NCBI GenBank assembly: GCA_963846165.1
Contig: CAWJUU010000005.1
Coordinates: 1,140,913-1,204,912, forward strand
Reading direction: 5' to 3'
DNA: 64,000 nt
Source of the DNA: WHSW01 sp963846165
GTDB taxonomy: Bacteria; Actinomycetota; Thermoleophilia; Solirubrobacterales; 70-9
Below the pieces are notes generated by a model. The model was not told the origin of the DNA, ran no database searches, and saw only the letters and a list, made by a program, of their open reading frames with translations. The number at the start of each line of letters is the position of its first letter. Within the stretch, counting starts at the first letter, position 1. Positions 8,178 to 17,100 of this stretch are shown here, piece after piece. Both the position numbers and the translations under genes were made by a program.

Positions 8178-8639
8178 ATGACGAAGGCAAGGCACTCGAC
8201 CGCGACGCTGGCGGTAGCGAGCGTCGTAGCGTTCGGCTGCGGCGACGACGACGAGGGGACCTCAGCGGAAGCGACTTCCGCCGAGGAGACGACGACGGAG
8301 ACGACCACGTCCGTTCCGGGCCGCGTCGACCTCGTGACTCCGCCCGGTGACGAACTCGTCTTCAGGCCCGACAGCGCGACGGCGGCAGCCGGACTGGTGA
8401 CCGTCGTCTGGCACAACGAGTCAAAGCTGCTTCACTCGTTCTGCGTCGAGGATCCGCAGGGCAAGGGCATCAAGTCGATCGGGAAAACGGTCTGCTCCAC
8501 TGAGGTCAAGGGACCCAGCGAGGTCACGGGCAACCTCACGGAGACGTACAAGGACCTGAAGCCTGGCGAGTACACCTTCTACTGCGGTGTGGACGAGCAC
8601 CGGGCTCAGGGCATGGAGGGCACGCTGACGGTCGAGTAG
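8178..8639 (+). CDS. Cupredoxin (plastocyanin-like) lipoprotein
   Basis: A 153-residue exported protein. A short hydrophobic signal ends at VVAFGC (Cys about 15), a plausible lipobox, followed by a low-complexity Asp/Thr/Glu linker. The remaining domain has plastocyanin-type copper ligands in order: His in SKLLHSFC, Cys in TFYCGV, His in DEHRAQ and Met in GMEGTL. This supports a type 1 copper electron carrier or copper-binding protein on the outer face of the membrane. A strong GAGAGGAG ribosome-binding site precedes ATG 8178. Two extra cysteines (in HSFCVED and TVCSTE) may form a disulfide. The redox partner is not identifiable in this neighbourhood. Confidence 0.75.
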   Translation: MTKARHSTATLAVASVVAFGCGDDDEGTSAEATSAEETTTETTTSVPGRVDLVTPPGDELVFRPDSATAAAGLVTVVWHNESKLLHSFCVEDPQGKGIKSIGKTVCSTEVKGPSEVTGNLTETYKDLKPGEYTFYCGVDEHRAQGMEGTLTVE

Positions 8640-8697
8640 GGCAGCTGCGTGTAGGGTCGAGGCAACTGCCCGATGACCCCACGGAATGCGAGGAACG

Positions 8698-9033
8698 ATG
8701 TACGCAAGCGTGCGCAAGTACGGCGTCGACGCGGAGCGCGTCGAGGAGCTCATGCACCGAGTCGACGAGAAGTTCGCGTCCCGGTTGGAGGAGATGCCCG
8801 GGTTCGTCGCTTACCAGGCGATCGACGCCGGGGTTGACCGCGCCGGAGAGGGCAGGGTTTTCACGGTCACGATCTGCAGCGACCGCGATGCCGCCGACCG
8901 ATCGGCCGAGATCGCGGCCGAGTTCGTTCGCGACGAGCTCTCCGACATCAAGGTCGAACGGCTTGAGTCGGCCACCGGACAGGTGAGCGTGAACCGGGCA
9001 GTCTCCGAGGTGCTCGAGGCCGAGCACGCGTAG
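8698..9033 (+). CDS. Dimeric alpha/beta-barrel (ABM-like) small protein
   Basis: A 111-residue protein starting at ATG 8698, preceded by AGGAA. The sequence (MYASVRKYGVDAERVEELM, then EMPGFVAYQAIDAG and VFTVTICSDRDAADRS) matches the beta-alpha-beta pattern of antibiotic-biosynthesis-monooxygenase-like proteins, which form ferredoxin-like dimers. No cofactor-binding motif can be pinned down. These proteins often act as small monooxygenases or stress-related sensors, but here function is unassigned. It follows the cupredoxin gene by 58 bp on the same strand. Confidence 0.65.
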   Translation: MYASVRKYGVDAERVEELMHRVDEKFASRLEEMPGFVAYQAIDAGVDRAGEGRVFTVTICSDRDAADRSAEIAAEFVRDELSDIKVERLESATGQVSVNRAVSEVLEAEHA

Positions 9034-9089
9034 TCGGTCGACCGCCGGCCCGCCTCCCTGGCCACCGCGACCAGGACCCGGGCCAGCAC

Positions 9090-9899
9090 TCAGTTCGTGC
9101 TCTGGTGCCAGACGCGCTTCGCGAACGGCAGGATCAGCATCCGCGGGGAGTGCTGTCCGGTGAGCGCGCCGGCGCGGTTCATCAATCCGGGGACGACGAC
9201 GCGCTTGCCGCCGGCCATCCCATCGACGGCCTGACGGGCGACGTCCTCGACCGACGTCCAGAAGATCCCAGGGAGCTGCTCCTCGACCCCGGCGACGCCG
9301 GCGGCCTCGGGGAACTCCGTCTTCACCGGCCCCGGGCAGAGCGCGGTCGCGCTCACTCCGGTGCCCTTGAGCTCCGAGTGACTCGCCTCGGTGAGGTTGA
9401 GGACGAAGGCCTTGGTCGCCGCGTAGGTAGCCGTGCCCGGGATCGGCTGGAAGGACGCGGTCGAGGCGACGTTGAGGACCGCGCCGCGGCCGCGCTCGAC
9501 CATTCCCGGCGTGTAGCGCGCCTGGAGGTCGAGCAGCGCCTCACAGTTGAGGCGCACCATGGCGACAATCCGATCGCGCTCGGTCTCGTGCACCGCGCCG
9601 GAGTTGCCGAAGCCGGCGTTGTTGACCAGGATCTCGACTGTGAGGCCGAGCTCGCCGATGCGGCGCTCGAGTCGGTCGCGTTCGGCGGTGTCGCCGAGAT
9701 CGGCGGCGATCACCTCGGCGCGCACGCCGTGCTTGGACGCGAGCTCCCCGGCAAGCTCGTTGAGGAGCTCCTCGCGCCGGGCGACGAGGGTGACGCCCTG
9801 GCCGCGGCTCGCCAGCTCGCCGGCGATCGCCGCGCCGATCCCGGCGGAGGCGCCGGTGACGAGCGCGGTCGCGGTCTCCGAGGGTGGCGGCAGGGCCAT
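9090..9899 (-). CDS. SDR-family NAD(P)-dependent oxidoreductase
   Basis: A 269-residue classical short-chain dehydrogenase. The Rossmann glycine motif is TGASAGIG at residues 15-22, then NNAGFGNSG, catalytic Ser in NVASTASF and the YxxxK pair in TYAATKAF. The C-terminal GPVKTEF is typical. The Arg-containing VARREELL stretch after beta-2 favours NADP(H). Members of this subgroup are often annotated as acyl- or ketoreductases (DltE/YqjQ-like). Substrate unknown. Start ATG 9899 lies 42 bp from the divergent 90-residue gene. Confidence 0.85.
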   Translation of the reverse strand: MALPPPSETATALVTGASAGIGAAIAGELASRGQGVTLVARREELLNELAGELASKHGVRAEVIAADLGDTAERDRLERRIGELGLTVEILVNNAGFGNSGAVHETERDRIVAMVRLNCEALLDLQARYTPGMVERGRGAVLNVASTASFQPIPGTATYAATKAFVLNLTEASHSELKGTGVSATALCPGPVKTEFPEAAGVAGVEEQLPGIFWTSVEDVARQAVDGMAGGKRVVVPGLMNRAGALTGQHSPRMLILPFAKRVWHQSTN

Positions 9900-9941
9900 C
9901 GGCGATGGAGCCTAGTGAAGAGCGCTCTCTATGATCGGTGT

Positions 9942-10214
9942 ATGGAAGGAAGCGACCCCTTCGGCCTCTTCGGCGACCCCGACGAGCTCCGCGCGCGGCT
10001 CTCGGAGATGGCCGAGCAGATGCAGGGCGCGCAGAAGGTCGCCTGGGCCGACAACGCGATCAAGCTGGCCGTCGACATGACCGTCGCCGCGATCGCCCGG
10101 CTCGAGCTAACCGGCTCCAGCGACGAGCAGGCGATGCAGGTTCGCGACGCGATCCGGATCGTCTTTCCCGAGTCGGTCACCCTGGTGCGCGAAGCGCGCG
10201 AGGGTCTTCAGTAA
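9942..10214 (+). CDS. Small hypothetical protein (90 aa)
   Basis: Reads MEGSDPFGLFGDPDELRARL and ends VREAREGLQ. It is predicted mainly helical with heptad-like spacing (LSEMAEQMQGAQKVAWADNA), with no membrane segment or catalytic motif. ATG 9942 is preceded by a weak ribosome-binding site. I do not recognise the family. The composition matches the surrounding genome, so it is probably a resident gene. It lies between a divergent SDR gene and a TadE-like gene. Confidence 0.55.
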   Translation: MEGSDPFGLFGDPDELRARLSEMAEQMQGAQKVAWADNAIKLAVDMTVAAIARLELTGSSDEQAMQVRDAIRIVFPESVTLVREAREGLQ

Positions 10215-10269
10215 CTCGGCACCTCCGGCGCGTCTCGCGCCACTCGCGCACGCCTAGTGTCGGCGGACC

Positions 10270-10902
10270 ATGCGCTGGCGAATCGAATCGGGCGCGGCCA
10301 CGGTCGAGCACGCCGGGCTATCGCTGCTGGTCGCGCTGCTGGCGATTGCGGCGATCGCGGCGATCGCGGCCGGTCCGGCCGAGAGCGGGCGCGAGCTCGG
10401 CTCGACTCTGGCGCGGAAGCTGCGCTGCGCCGCGGTCGGCCCGGGGCCGTGCTGGCGCGACCCGCTGACCGAGGCGTACGGGCGACCCGTGGCCGGCGCG
10501 GTTCGGGCGCTGGCGCCGCCACCTACGGCCATAGCTTCTCCGTCGGGGGCACTGGTGCCGGTCGACTTTCGTCGCTGTCGCTCGGCGAGCTGCGCGCTGC
10601 CCGGCGAGCGCCCGGGGCTGACCGCCTCAAACCGGCTGGTGACCGAGTTCGTCGCGGTCGAGGACCGTCGCCCCGGCGGCGGCCCGGTCGAGATCACCTA
10701 CTGGCTCTACCGGCCGACGCTCGGTTGGGAGCGGGTGACGCGGCTGGCGTCGAGCGCCGACGTCGCCCGGCTGGCGAGCACCCCGCTGCTCGACTCGCAG
10801 ATTCCGGCGCTTGTCTCCCTGGAGACGCTTGCCGGAGCCAACCACTACGACTTCGCCGACGCGGAGCAGCCACCCTGGCGCTGGGCGATCGAGCGAGATT
10901 GA
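10270..10902 (+). CDS. TadE-like protein with pilin-type N-terminal helix
   Basis: A 210-residue protein whose N-terminus reads RWRIESGAATVEHAGLSLLV followed by an uninterrupted Ala/Ile helix to about residue 33. The G-AATVE-hydrophobic pattern is the hallmark of TadE/Flp-type pseudopilins, in which a prepilin peptidase cuts before or near the conserved Glu. The rest (cysteines in KLRCAAVGPGPCW and RRCRSASCAL) would face outside. No tad secretion genes are in this window. The call as a membrane-anchored pseudopilin-like protein rests on the N-terminus only. It converges with the DUF2804 gene across a 1-bp gap. Confidence 0.5.
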   Translation: MRWRIESGAATVEHAGLSLLVALLAIAAIAAIAAGPAESGRELGSTLARKLRCAAVGPGPCWRDPLTEAYGRPVAGAVRALAPPPTAIASPSGALVPVDFRRCRSASCALPGERPGLTASNRLVTEFVAVEDRRPGGGPVEITYWLYRPTLGWERVTRLASSADVARLASTPLLDSQIPALVSLETLAGANHYDFADAEQPPWRWAIERD

Positions 10903-10903
10903 C

Positions 10904-11824
10904 CTACCAATGCGCGTCGTGGTGCTCCATGACGCCGAAGGCGCGCTCGAGCGTCAGGCCGCCGGGAAGCGTGCCGGTGAAGCTGCCGAAAGGCTGACGA
11001 TAGGAGTACTCGATCAGGGCGCGCTTCTCCTGCATCGAGCGCTCGCACTCGGCGCTGAACTCGAGCCGCCCGCCGTCGAGGGCGATCGCATCGAGGCCCT
11101 CGAAGGTCACCGGCGCCGGCTCGGAGAGATCGCCGTCGACCCAGATCGCGCGCTCGGAGAGCCGCGGCGGGTCGTTGATCCCGCTGACCAGGTTCCAGCC
11201 CACGTCGCGACCGTCGGTCGTGCGCCCGACCCCCGCCGACCAGTCCCAGACCGTGTGGCCCGGGTGGTAGCCGCACGACTCGTCCTCGACCCCGCGCGCT
11301 TCGGTGCGGATCCGGCGCTCGCCGACCCGCACGTCGCACTCGACCGGCACCACCCGCTTGCGCGTCCAGACGTAGCCGTCGCCCTCGCCCGTGGGGCAGA
11401 CGGCCTCCGCCCAACCGGTTCCCTCCCCGACGCGGAGGAAGGCGCGCACCCGCTCGGCGCCGTCCTTGGCCGGGGCCTCGATTCGCACCAGCGCGCCGCC
11501 CGCGTCGGGGGCCCAGTCGATCCGGCCCGTGTGCTCATCGTCCGCGTGCTCGGTCCAGACCTCGCCCCGCGCGATCGGCCCGAGCGTCCGCGTGTGCTCG
11601 CGCATCTCCCCCGACTCGCGGTCCCAGACCGCCCAGAACGTCTGCGCGACCGGCCCGACCCCGACCCGCGCCGCGCACAGCAGCAGCTCCTCCGAGAACA
11701 CGCCGAGATAGCGCCAGCGCTTGCGCCACGACCCGTGGCGCCGCAGAGGCACCTTGTCGGGCGGCAGCGGCAGATCGGGTCGCCCGGGTCCGGGGCCGCG
11801 CCAGGGAAGGCCTTCGGTGCTCAT
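10904..11824 (-). CDS. DUF2804-family protein
   Basis: A 306-residue protein matching the DUF2804 pattern: an N-terminal GPGRPDLPLPPDKV, then WRKRWRYLGVFSEELLL, a central CGYHPGHTVWDWSAGVG, and a C-terminal PFGSFTGTLPGG with FGVMEHHDAHW at the end. The GVMEHHDAHW tail is strongly family-specific. The family has no known reaction; its beta-rich fold resembles lipocalin-like or hydroxyneurosporene-synthase-like proteins. It starts 6 bp after the acyl-CoA carboxylase stop, so it is probably co-transcribed and may act in lipid metabolism (context inference only). Confidence 0.8.
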   Translation of the reverse strand: MSTEGLPWRGPGPGRPDLPLPPDKVPLRRHGSWRKRWRYLGVFSEELLLCAARVGVGPVAQTFWAVWDRESGEMREHTRTLGPIARGEVWTEHADDEHTGRIDWAPDAGGALVRIEAPAKDGAERVRAFLRVGEGTGWAEAVCPTGEGDGYVWTRKRVVPVECDVRVGERRIRTEARGVEDESCGYHPGHTVWDWSAGVGRTTDGRDVGWNLVSGINDPPRLSERAIWVDGDLSEPAPVTFEGLDAIALDGGRLEFSAECERSMQEKRALIEYSYRQPFGSFTGTLPGGLTLERAFGVMEHHDAHW

Positions 11825-11830
11825 CTCGGG

Positions 11831-13606
11831 CTACTCGATCTTGCAGAGCTGGTCGCCGGCGTTGACCGCGGCTCCCTCGGAGAGCTTGAGCTCGCTCACC
11901 TTGCCGGCGCGGTGCGCGGTGATCTCGTTCTCCATTTTCATCGCTTCGATCACGCAGATCAGCGCGCCCGCCTCGACCTCGTCGCCGTCGGAGACCGCAA
12001 GCTTGAGGATCGTCCCCTGAAGCGGCGAGGCGAGGGCGGGTCCGGACGTCTCCCCGCCCGAGCCACCCCTGCGCTCACGCTTCGGCGGGCGTCGTCCGCC
12101 GGCCGCGGCCGCTGGAGCGGCGGGAGCCGCGGCACCGATCACCCTGACGCTGTGAAGGCGGCCGTCGACCTCGACCGAATAGGTCCGCTCGACGGCCTCC
12201 TCCGCCTCCCGTTCGCCGTCTGATTCCGACCCGCCCGCGGCCGAGGACGTGTCGGGCCGTGTTCCCTTTAGCCACTTCTTGTTCTCGGTCAGATCGCGAC
12301 AGGTCTCGCCGTTGGCCCACTGCTCGGTGGCGAGGATCGCCCGGTGGAAGGGGATCAGCGTCTGCAGCGGCTCGATCTCGTACTCGCCCAGCGCGCGCAG
12401 CATCCGCGCCGTGGCGCGATTGCGGTCGGTGTCCCAGACGATCAGCTTGGCGACCATCGGGTCATAGAGCGGAGTCACCTCGGAGTCGGGCTCGACGCCC
12501 GAGTCGACACGGACGCCGGGGCCCGCGGGCTCGCGGTAGACGTCGATCCTCCCCGGCGCCGGGGCGAAGTTCTTGTGCGCGGCCTCGGCGTTGATCCGGC
12601 ACTCGATCGCGTGCCCGCGCAGCTCGACCTCGTCCTGTGAGACAGAGAGCGGCTCGCCGGCGGCGATCAACACTTGCTCGCGCACGATGTCGATCCCGGT
12701 CGCCATCTCGGTGACGCAATGCTCGACCTGGACCCGGGTGTTCATCTCGAGGAAGAAGTACTCGTCGCCGACCTGCATCCCCTCGACGGTGCCGGCACTG
12801 CGGTAGCCGACCGCCTCGGCGGCGTCGGTGGCGATCTTGCCGATCCGCTGGCGCATCGCGGCGTCGACGTGCGGCCCGGGCGCCTCCTCGATCAGCTTCT
12901 GGTGGCGGCGCTGGATCGAGCAGTCACGCTCGCCGAGATGGATCACGTTGCCATGCGAGTCGGCGAGCACCTGAACCTCGACGTGGCGCGGATCGTCGAG
13001 GTAGCGCTCGAGGTAGACGCGGTCGTCGGAGAAGAACTTCTCGCCCTCGCGGGCGGCGCCCTCGAAGGCCTCCGCGAGCTCCTCCTCGCTGCGGGCGACG
13101 CGGAACCCCTTGCCGCCACCGCCGCCCGCTGCCTTGCAGGCGACCGGGTAGCCGATCTCGGCGGCGGTCTTGGTCGCCGCCTCGACGTCGGGTGAGGGCT
13201 CGGTTGCTCCGGGGACGATCGGCACCCCGGCCTCGGCCATGATCTCGCGGGCGCGCGTCTTCGAGCCCATCGCCTCGATCGCACTCGCGGGCGGGCCGAT
13301 GAAGGTGATCCCCGCCTCCTCGCAGGCCGCGGCGAAGCCGGCGTTTTCGGCCAGGAAGCCGTACCCGGGGTGGATCCCGGTGGCCCCGGCCTGTCCGGCA
13401 ACCTCGAGGATCCGCTCGATCCTCAGGTAGCTCTCCGCCGGCGCGGGTGGTCCGAGCAGGAACGCCTCATCGGCCTCGCGCACGTGGGGAGCCGCGCGAT
13501 CGGCCTCCGAGTAAACGCCCACGGAGGCGATTCCCATCTCCTCGAGCGTCCGCATGACCCTGATCGCGATCTCACCCCGGTTCGCGACCAGGACCTTCTC
13601 GAACAT
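11831..13606 (-). CDS. Acetyl/propionyl-CoA carboxylase alpha subunit (biotin carboxylase-BCCP fusion)
   Basis: A 591-residue biotin-dependent carboxylase subunit. Residues 1-450 form the biotin carboxylase: FEKVLVANRGEIA at the start, HPGYGFLAEN, the ATP-grasp glycine loop (AAGGGGGKGFRV), ERDCSIQRRHQK, and EMNTRVQVEHCVTE. After a low-complexity linker (about 450-520), the C-terminal BCCP domain has VIEAMKMENEI with the biotinyl lysine. The reaction is ATP-dependent carboxylation of biotin, which a separate carboxyltransferase passes to acetyl- or propionyl-CoA. That beta subunit is not in the window. Length and architecture match actinobacterial AccA3/BccA-type subunits. Start ATG 13606. Confidence 0.93.
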   Translation of the reverse strand: MFEKVLVANRGEIAIRVMRTLEEMGIASVGVYSEADRAAPHVREADEAFLLGPPAPAESYLRIERILEVAGQAGATGIHPGYGFLAENAGFAAACEEAGITFIGPPASAIEAMGSKTRAREIMAEAGVPIVPGATEPSPDVEAATKTAAEIGYPVACKAAGGGGGKGFRVARSEEELAEAFEGAAREGEKFFSDDRVYLERYLDDPRHVEVQVLADSHGNVIHLGERDCSIQRRHQKLIEEAPGPHVDAAMRQRIGKIATDAAEAVGYRSAGTVEGMQVGDEYFFLEMNTRVQVEHCVTEMATGIDIVREQVLIAAGEPLSVSQDEVELRGHAIECRINAEAAHKNFAPAPGRIDVYREPAGPGVRVDSGVEPDSEVTPLYDPMVAKLIVWDTDRNRATARMLRALGEYEIEPLQTLIPFHRAILATEQWANGETCRDLTENKKWLKGTRPDTSSAAGGSESDGEREAEEAVERTYSVEVDGRLHSVRVIGAAAPAAPAAAAGGRRPPKRERRGGSGGETSGPALASPLQGTILKLAVSDGDEVEAGALICVIEAMKMENEITAHRAGKVSELKLSEGAAVNAGDQLCKIE

Positions 13607-13682
13607 AGGCGCGGGAGGATATTGGCCGTCCGCGGCGCCTGCGCACCGAGCACCGATGTTTGCGTGACCGCAATCACGGTAA

Positions 13683-13723
13683 CCTTGACATCGTGCGGTG
13701 TAACATCACGCAGTGTCACAAGG
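13683..13723. promoter_or_regulatory. Imperfect palindrome in the divergent acc / membrane-protein intergenic region
   Basis: The 167-bp gap between the carboxylase start (13606) and the membrane-protein start (13774) holds a dyad: CCTTG at 13683-13687 pairs with CAAGG at 13719-13723, and TGACA (13686-13690) with TGTCA (13714-13718) around a GTGTAACATCAC core. Imperfect dyads of this size are typical operators for TetR/FadR-type lipid regulators. No regulator gene is adjacent, so this is a suggestion only. Confidence 0.3.
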
Positions 13724-13773
13724 ACTGCAAAGGGACCTCCCTACAGCCGGATCCAGGCAGCTAAGGAGCCGCG

Positions 13774-15620
13774 ATGAACCCGACTGACAGCGCCCCCGCG
13801 GGCGGCGCCGAGATCGCCGAGGTCGTCCTCGCCACCGGCGGCGCGATTATCGCCACCGCCGTACTGCTTTACCTCGGCTGGGCGCACCGCACCGGGCGCA
13901 CCGATCTCCTCCGCCGCCTCTCGGAGTTCGCCGCGCGTGACACCGGCCTCGCCACGTGGGCGGCGCTGCCCTTGATCGTCGCCACCGGCTCGCTGCTGGT
14001 CGCCCTGGTCGGCATGTACTGGGACATCTCGCTGCACATCGACGACGGCCGCGACGCCGGTCCGCTCGCGAACCCGGCCCACTACCTGATCCTCTTCGGC
14101 CTCTTCGGCATCTTCGCCGCCGGCTTCCTCGCGATCGTGCTCCCCGAGGTCCGCCCGAGCCCAGGCGCAGTGCGGATCAGCAAGGACTGGTACGCGCCGC
14201 TGGGCGGGATCGCGATGATGGCCTCGTCGGCCTTCGCCCTGATCGGCTTTCCGCTCGACGACCTATGGCACCGGATCTTCGGCCAGGACGTGACCCTTTG
14301 GGGCCCGACACACCTGATGTTGATCGGCGGCGCCGGCCTGACCCTGATCGGAAGCTGCATCCTGATCGTCGAGGGCCGCCTAGCCCGCCGGCAATCGGCG
14401 CAGCTGGCGCACCACGTTCGCCCGGGGGCGACGCACGTTCGCCTTCGGCGGCCTGCTGATCGGGCTCTCGACCTTCCAGGCCGAGTTCGACTTCGGCGTG
14501 CCGCAGTTCAACCTCGTGCTCGAGCCGGTGATGCTCGCCTTTGCCGCCGGCGTCGCCCTCGTCGGCGCCCGGCTCTGGATCGGCCGAGGTGCCGCGATCG
14601 GCGCGGTGCTGTTCTTCGTCGTCATCCGTGGCGGCGTGGCGCTGCTCGTCGGCCCGGTGCTCGACGAGACCACCCCCCACCTGCCGCTGTACCTGGTCGA
14701 GGCCGCCTGCGTCGAGCTCGTCGTGCTCGCGGTCCCGGCTCGGCGCCCGTATGCCTTCGGCGCCCTCGCCGGTGGGCTGATCGGCACGGTCGGCTTCGCC
14801 ACCGAGTCCGCGTGGTCGCAGATCTGGATGCCGTTCCCCTGGCCCGAGAACCTGATCGCCGATGCTTGGTTGCCGGTGCTCGTCACCGGTGTCGCCGCCG
14901 GGCTCATCGGCGCCTACCTGGCGAGCGCCCTGGTCTCGGCCGAGCTCGGTAAGGGCCTGACGCGCGAGAGCACGCCCGAGGGCATGCCCTCGATCCTGCC
15001 GGCCGCCGGCGCGCTGGCCGCGATCGTCGCTCGTCGTCGCGCTCAACGTCGGCGACTCGCCGGCCGCGGGCGTGCGCGGCAAGGTGACGCTGCGCGAGGT
15101 CAGCCCGAGCCCGGGGCGCACCGCCGACGCCACGGTCAGGATCGAGCCAGGGTCCGCAACCGACGATGCGCGGTGGGTCAGCATGATCTCCTGGCAGGGC
15201 GGCGAGAAGCTTCATCTCGAGCACCTCGAGGAGTCCGCGCCCGGTGTCTATGAGACGAACGAGCCGGTCCCGGTCGACGGCACCTGGAAGGCGATGGTCC
15301 GCCTCCACAGCGGCGACTCGCTGCTCGGGCTGCCGATCTACCTGCCCGCGGATCGGGCGATCCCGGCCGAGGGCGTCCCGGCGACGGCGAGCTTCGATCG
15401 CGCCTTTGTCGACGAGACCGAGATCCTCCAGCGCGAGCTCAAGGACGACGTCCCCGGCCACCTGGCGCTGATCGGCTACCTCACGGTCGGCTCGATCGTG
15501 CTCGCGCTGCTCGTGCTGCTGGGCTGGGTCCTGCGGCGGCTCGGCGGCGCGCGCGGCGAGCCGCACCGCCCCGACCCGGCCAAGACGCACGGCGTCGGCG
15601 CCCGCGAGGCGACAGCATGA
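13774..15620 (+). CDS. Large polytopic membrane protein, reading frame interrupted by two +1 shifts
   Basis: ATG 13774 has a good AAGGAG site. The first frame encodes at least five membrane helices and contains GMYWDISLHIDDGRD and NPAHYLILFG. It loses coding character after residue ~215. It continues one base on, from about 14430 (FAFGGLLIGLSTFQAEFDFG), with further helices, and shifts again near 15031 into LNVGDSPAAGVRGKV, a soluble beta-rich domain and a final helix (LIGYLTVGSIVLALLVLLGW). The first shift lies in a G5 run at 14424-14428. Removing one base at each site gives a single 614-codon protein. Family not named; it resembles actinobacterial membrane proteins found near copper and respiratory genes. 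Sequencing indels are more likely than a pseudogene. Confidence 0.6.
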
Positions 15621-15742
15621 GCGCCCTTCTCCTCGCCCACGCCGGCCACTGGCTGACGACGATCGGCTTCGCGCTCGCGCCGCTGACCGTGATCGGCGGG
15701 GTGGTCGCGCTGGCGCTGGCCGAACGCCGGCGCTCGGGTTAG
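15617..15742 (+). CDS. 41-residue single-helix membrane protein, translationally coupled
   Basis: The ATG overlaps the TGA of the preceding membrane-protein gene (ATGA). The product, starting MSALLLAHAGHWLTTIGFAL and ending ALAERRRSG, is one hydrophobic helix with a basic cytosolic end, consistent with a subunit or stabiliser of the upstream polytopic protein. Coupling and gene-typical codon use support its reality. No homology-based function can be given. Confidence 0.55.
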   Translation: MSALLLAHAGHWLTTIGFALAPLTVIGGVVALALAERRRSG

Positions 15743-15755
15743 CGGCGGCGGCTCA

Positions 15756-17053
15756 TCAGGCCGCCTTGAGCTCCGTCGCCCCGGTCCAGATCACCTGGTC
15801 GCGGCCGGGCCCGACGCCGACGAGGCTGATCGGGACGCCCGCGTAGTCGGAGATCGCGGCGAGGTAGTCGCGCGCCTCGCGCGGCAGGTCAGCATCGCTG
15901 CGAGCCCCGGTGATGTCCTCGTCCCAGCCCGGCAGCTCCTCGTACTCGGCGCTCGCGGTGTGCAGGATCGACTGGTGGTAGGGGAACTGGTCGAACACCG
16001 CGCCCTCGCTGCCGCGGTAACGGACGGCGACCCGCAGCGGGTCGAGCCCCGAGAGCACGTCAAGCTTCGTGATCGCGAGCGCCGAAAGGCGGTTGAGGCG
16101 CGTCGCGTAACGAAGCGCGACGCATCGAGCCAGCCGCAGCGCCGCTCGCGGCCGGTCGTGGTGCCGAACTCGTGACCCCGGTCGCGCATGTGGGCGCCGA
16201 CCTCGTCGTCGAGCTCGGTCGGGAACGGGCCGGCCCCGACCCTGGTCGTGTACGCCTTGCAGACGCCCCAGACCTCGTCGATGTCGGTCGGGCCGACGCC
16301 CGCTCCGACGCAGGCAGCGCCGGCGACCGGGTTCGACGAGGTGACGAACGGATAGGTGCCGTGGTCGAGGTCGAGCAGAGCCGCCTGGGCGCCCTCGAAG
16401 ATCACCGTGCGGTCGGCGTCGAGCGCCTCCCAGCACAGCCGCGAGGTGTCGGCGATGTGCGGCTCGAGCCGGTGGCCGTAGCGCAGGTACTCCTCGGTCA
16501 TCGCGTGCAGGTCGAGCTTCGGATCGCGCGCGAACGGGCGCAGCGCCTGCTGCTTGGGCTCCAGCGCCGCCATGATCTTCTTGCGCAGGATCTTCGCGTC
16601 GAGCAGGTCCTGGACCCGGATTCCGAGGCGCGCCGACTTGTCCGCATAGCAGGGGCCGATACCGCGCTTGGTCGTCCCGATCTCGAGCTTGCCGAGCTTC
16701 GCCTCGCCCGCGGTGTCGAGCATCACGTGGTAGGGCATGATCAGGTGCGCGTTGGCCGAGAGCCGCAACCCGCCGACGTCGATCCGCCGCCGCCTCAGGC
16801 CCTCGATCTCCTCGATCAGCACCGAGGGGTCGACGACGACCCCGTTGCCAATCACGCAGGTCCTGCCCGGGTAGAGGATCCCCGACGGGATCAGGTGGAA
16901 CTTGAAGGTCTCGCCGTCGCGGACGATCGTGTGGCCGGCGTTGTTGCCGCCCTGGAAGCGAACGACCATCTCGGCGCGCTCGGCGAGCAGGTCTACGACC
17001 TTGCCCTTGCCCTCGTCGCCCCACTGGGTCCCGATGATGACTATGCCCGGCAT
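15756..17053 (-). CDS. purA: Adenylosuccinate synthetase, with apparent single-base deletion
   Basis: Catalyses GTP-dependent condensation of IMP and aspartate, the first step from IMP to AMP. The ATG at 17053 begins MPGIVIIGTQWGDEGKGKVV, the diagnostic P-loop, followed by GGNNAGHT, IGTTKRGIGPCYADK, EGAQAALLDLDHGTYPFVTS and GTTTGRERRCGW. The frame breaks just after CGWLDA near 16121. The correct continuation VALRYATRLN, then ITKLDVLSGLD, follows in another frame to the stop at 15756. Adding one base restores a 432-residue protein of normal length. Because purA is normally essential in free-living bacteria and both sides are perfectly conserved, an assembly error is the likely cause. It is convergent with the 41-aa gene. 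Confidence 0.9.
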
Positions 17054-17100
17054 TGCGGCGCTGATTATGGAGGGTGAAGGGCCGGCGCGCCCGCGGTGCC

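Noticed and set aside
16172..17077. Plus-strand 301-codon frame over purA
   Set aside because: It is antisense to conserved purA motifs and lacks any recognisable domain.
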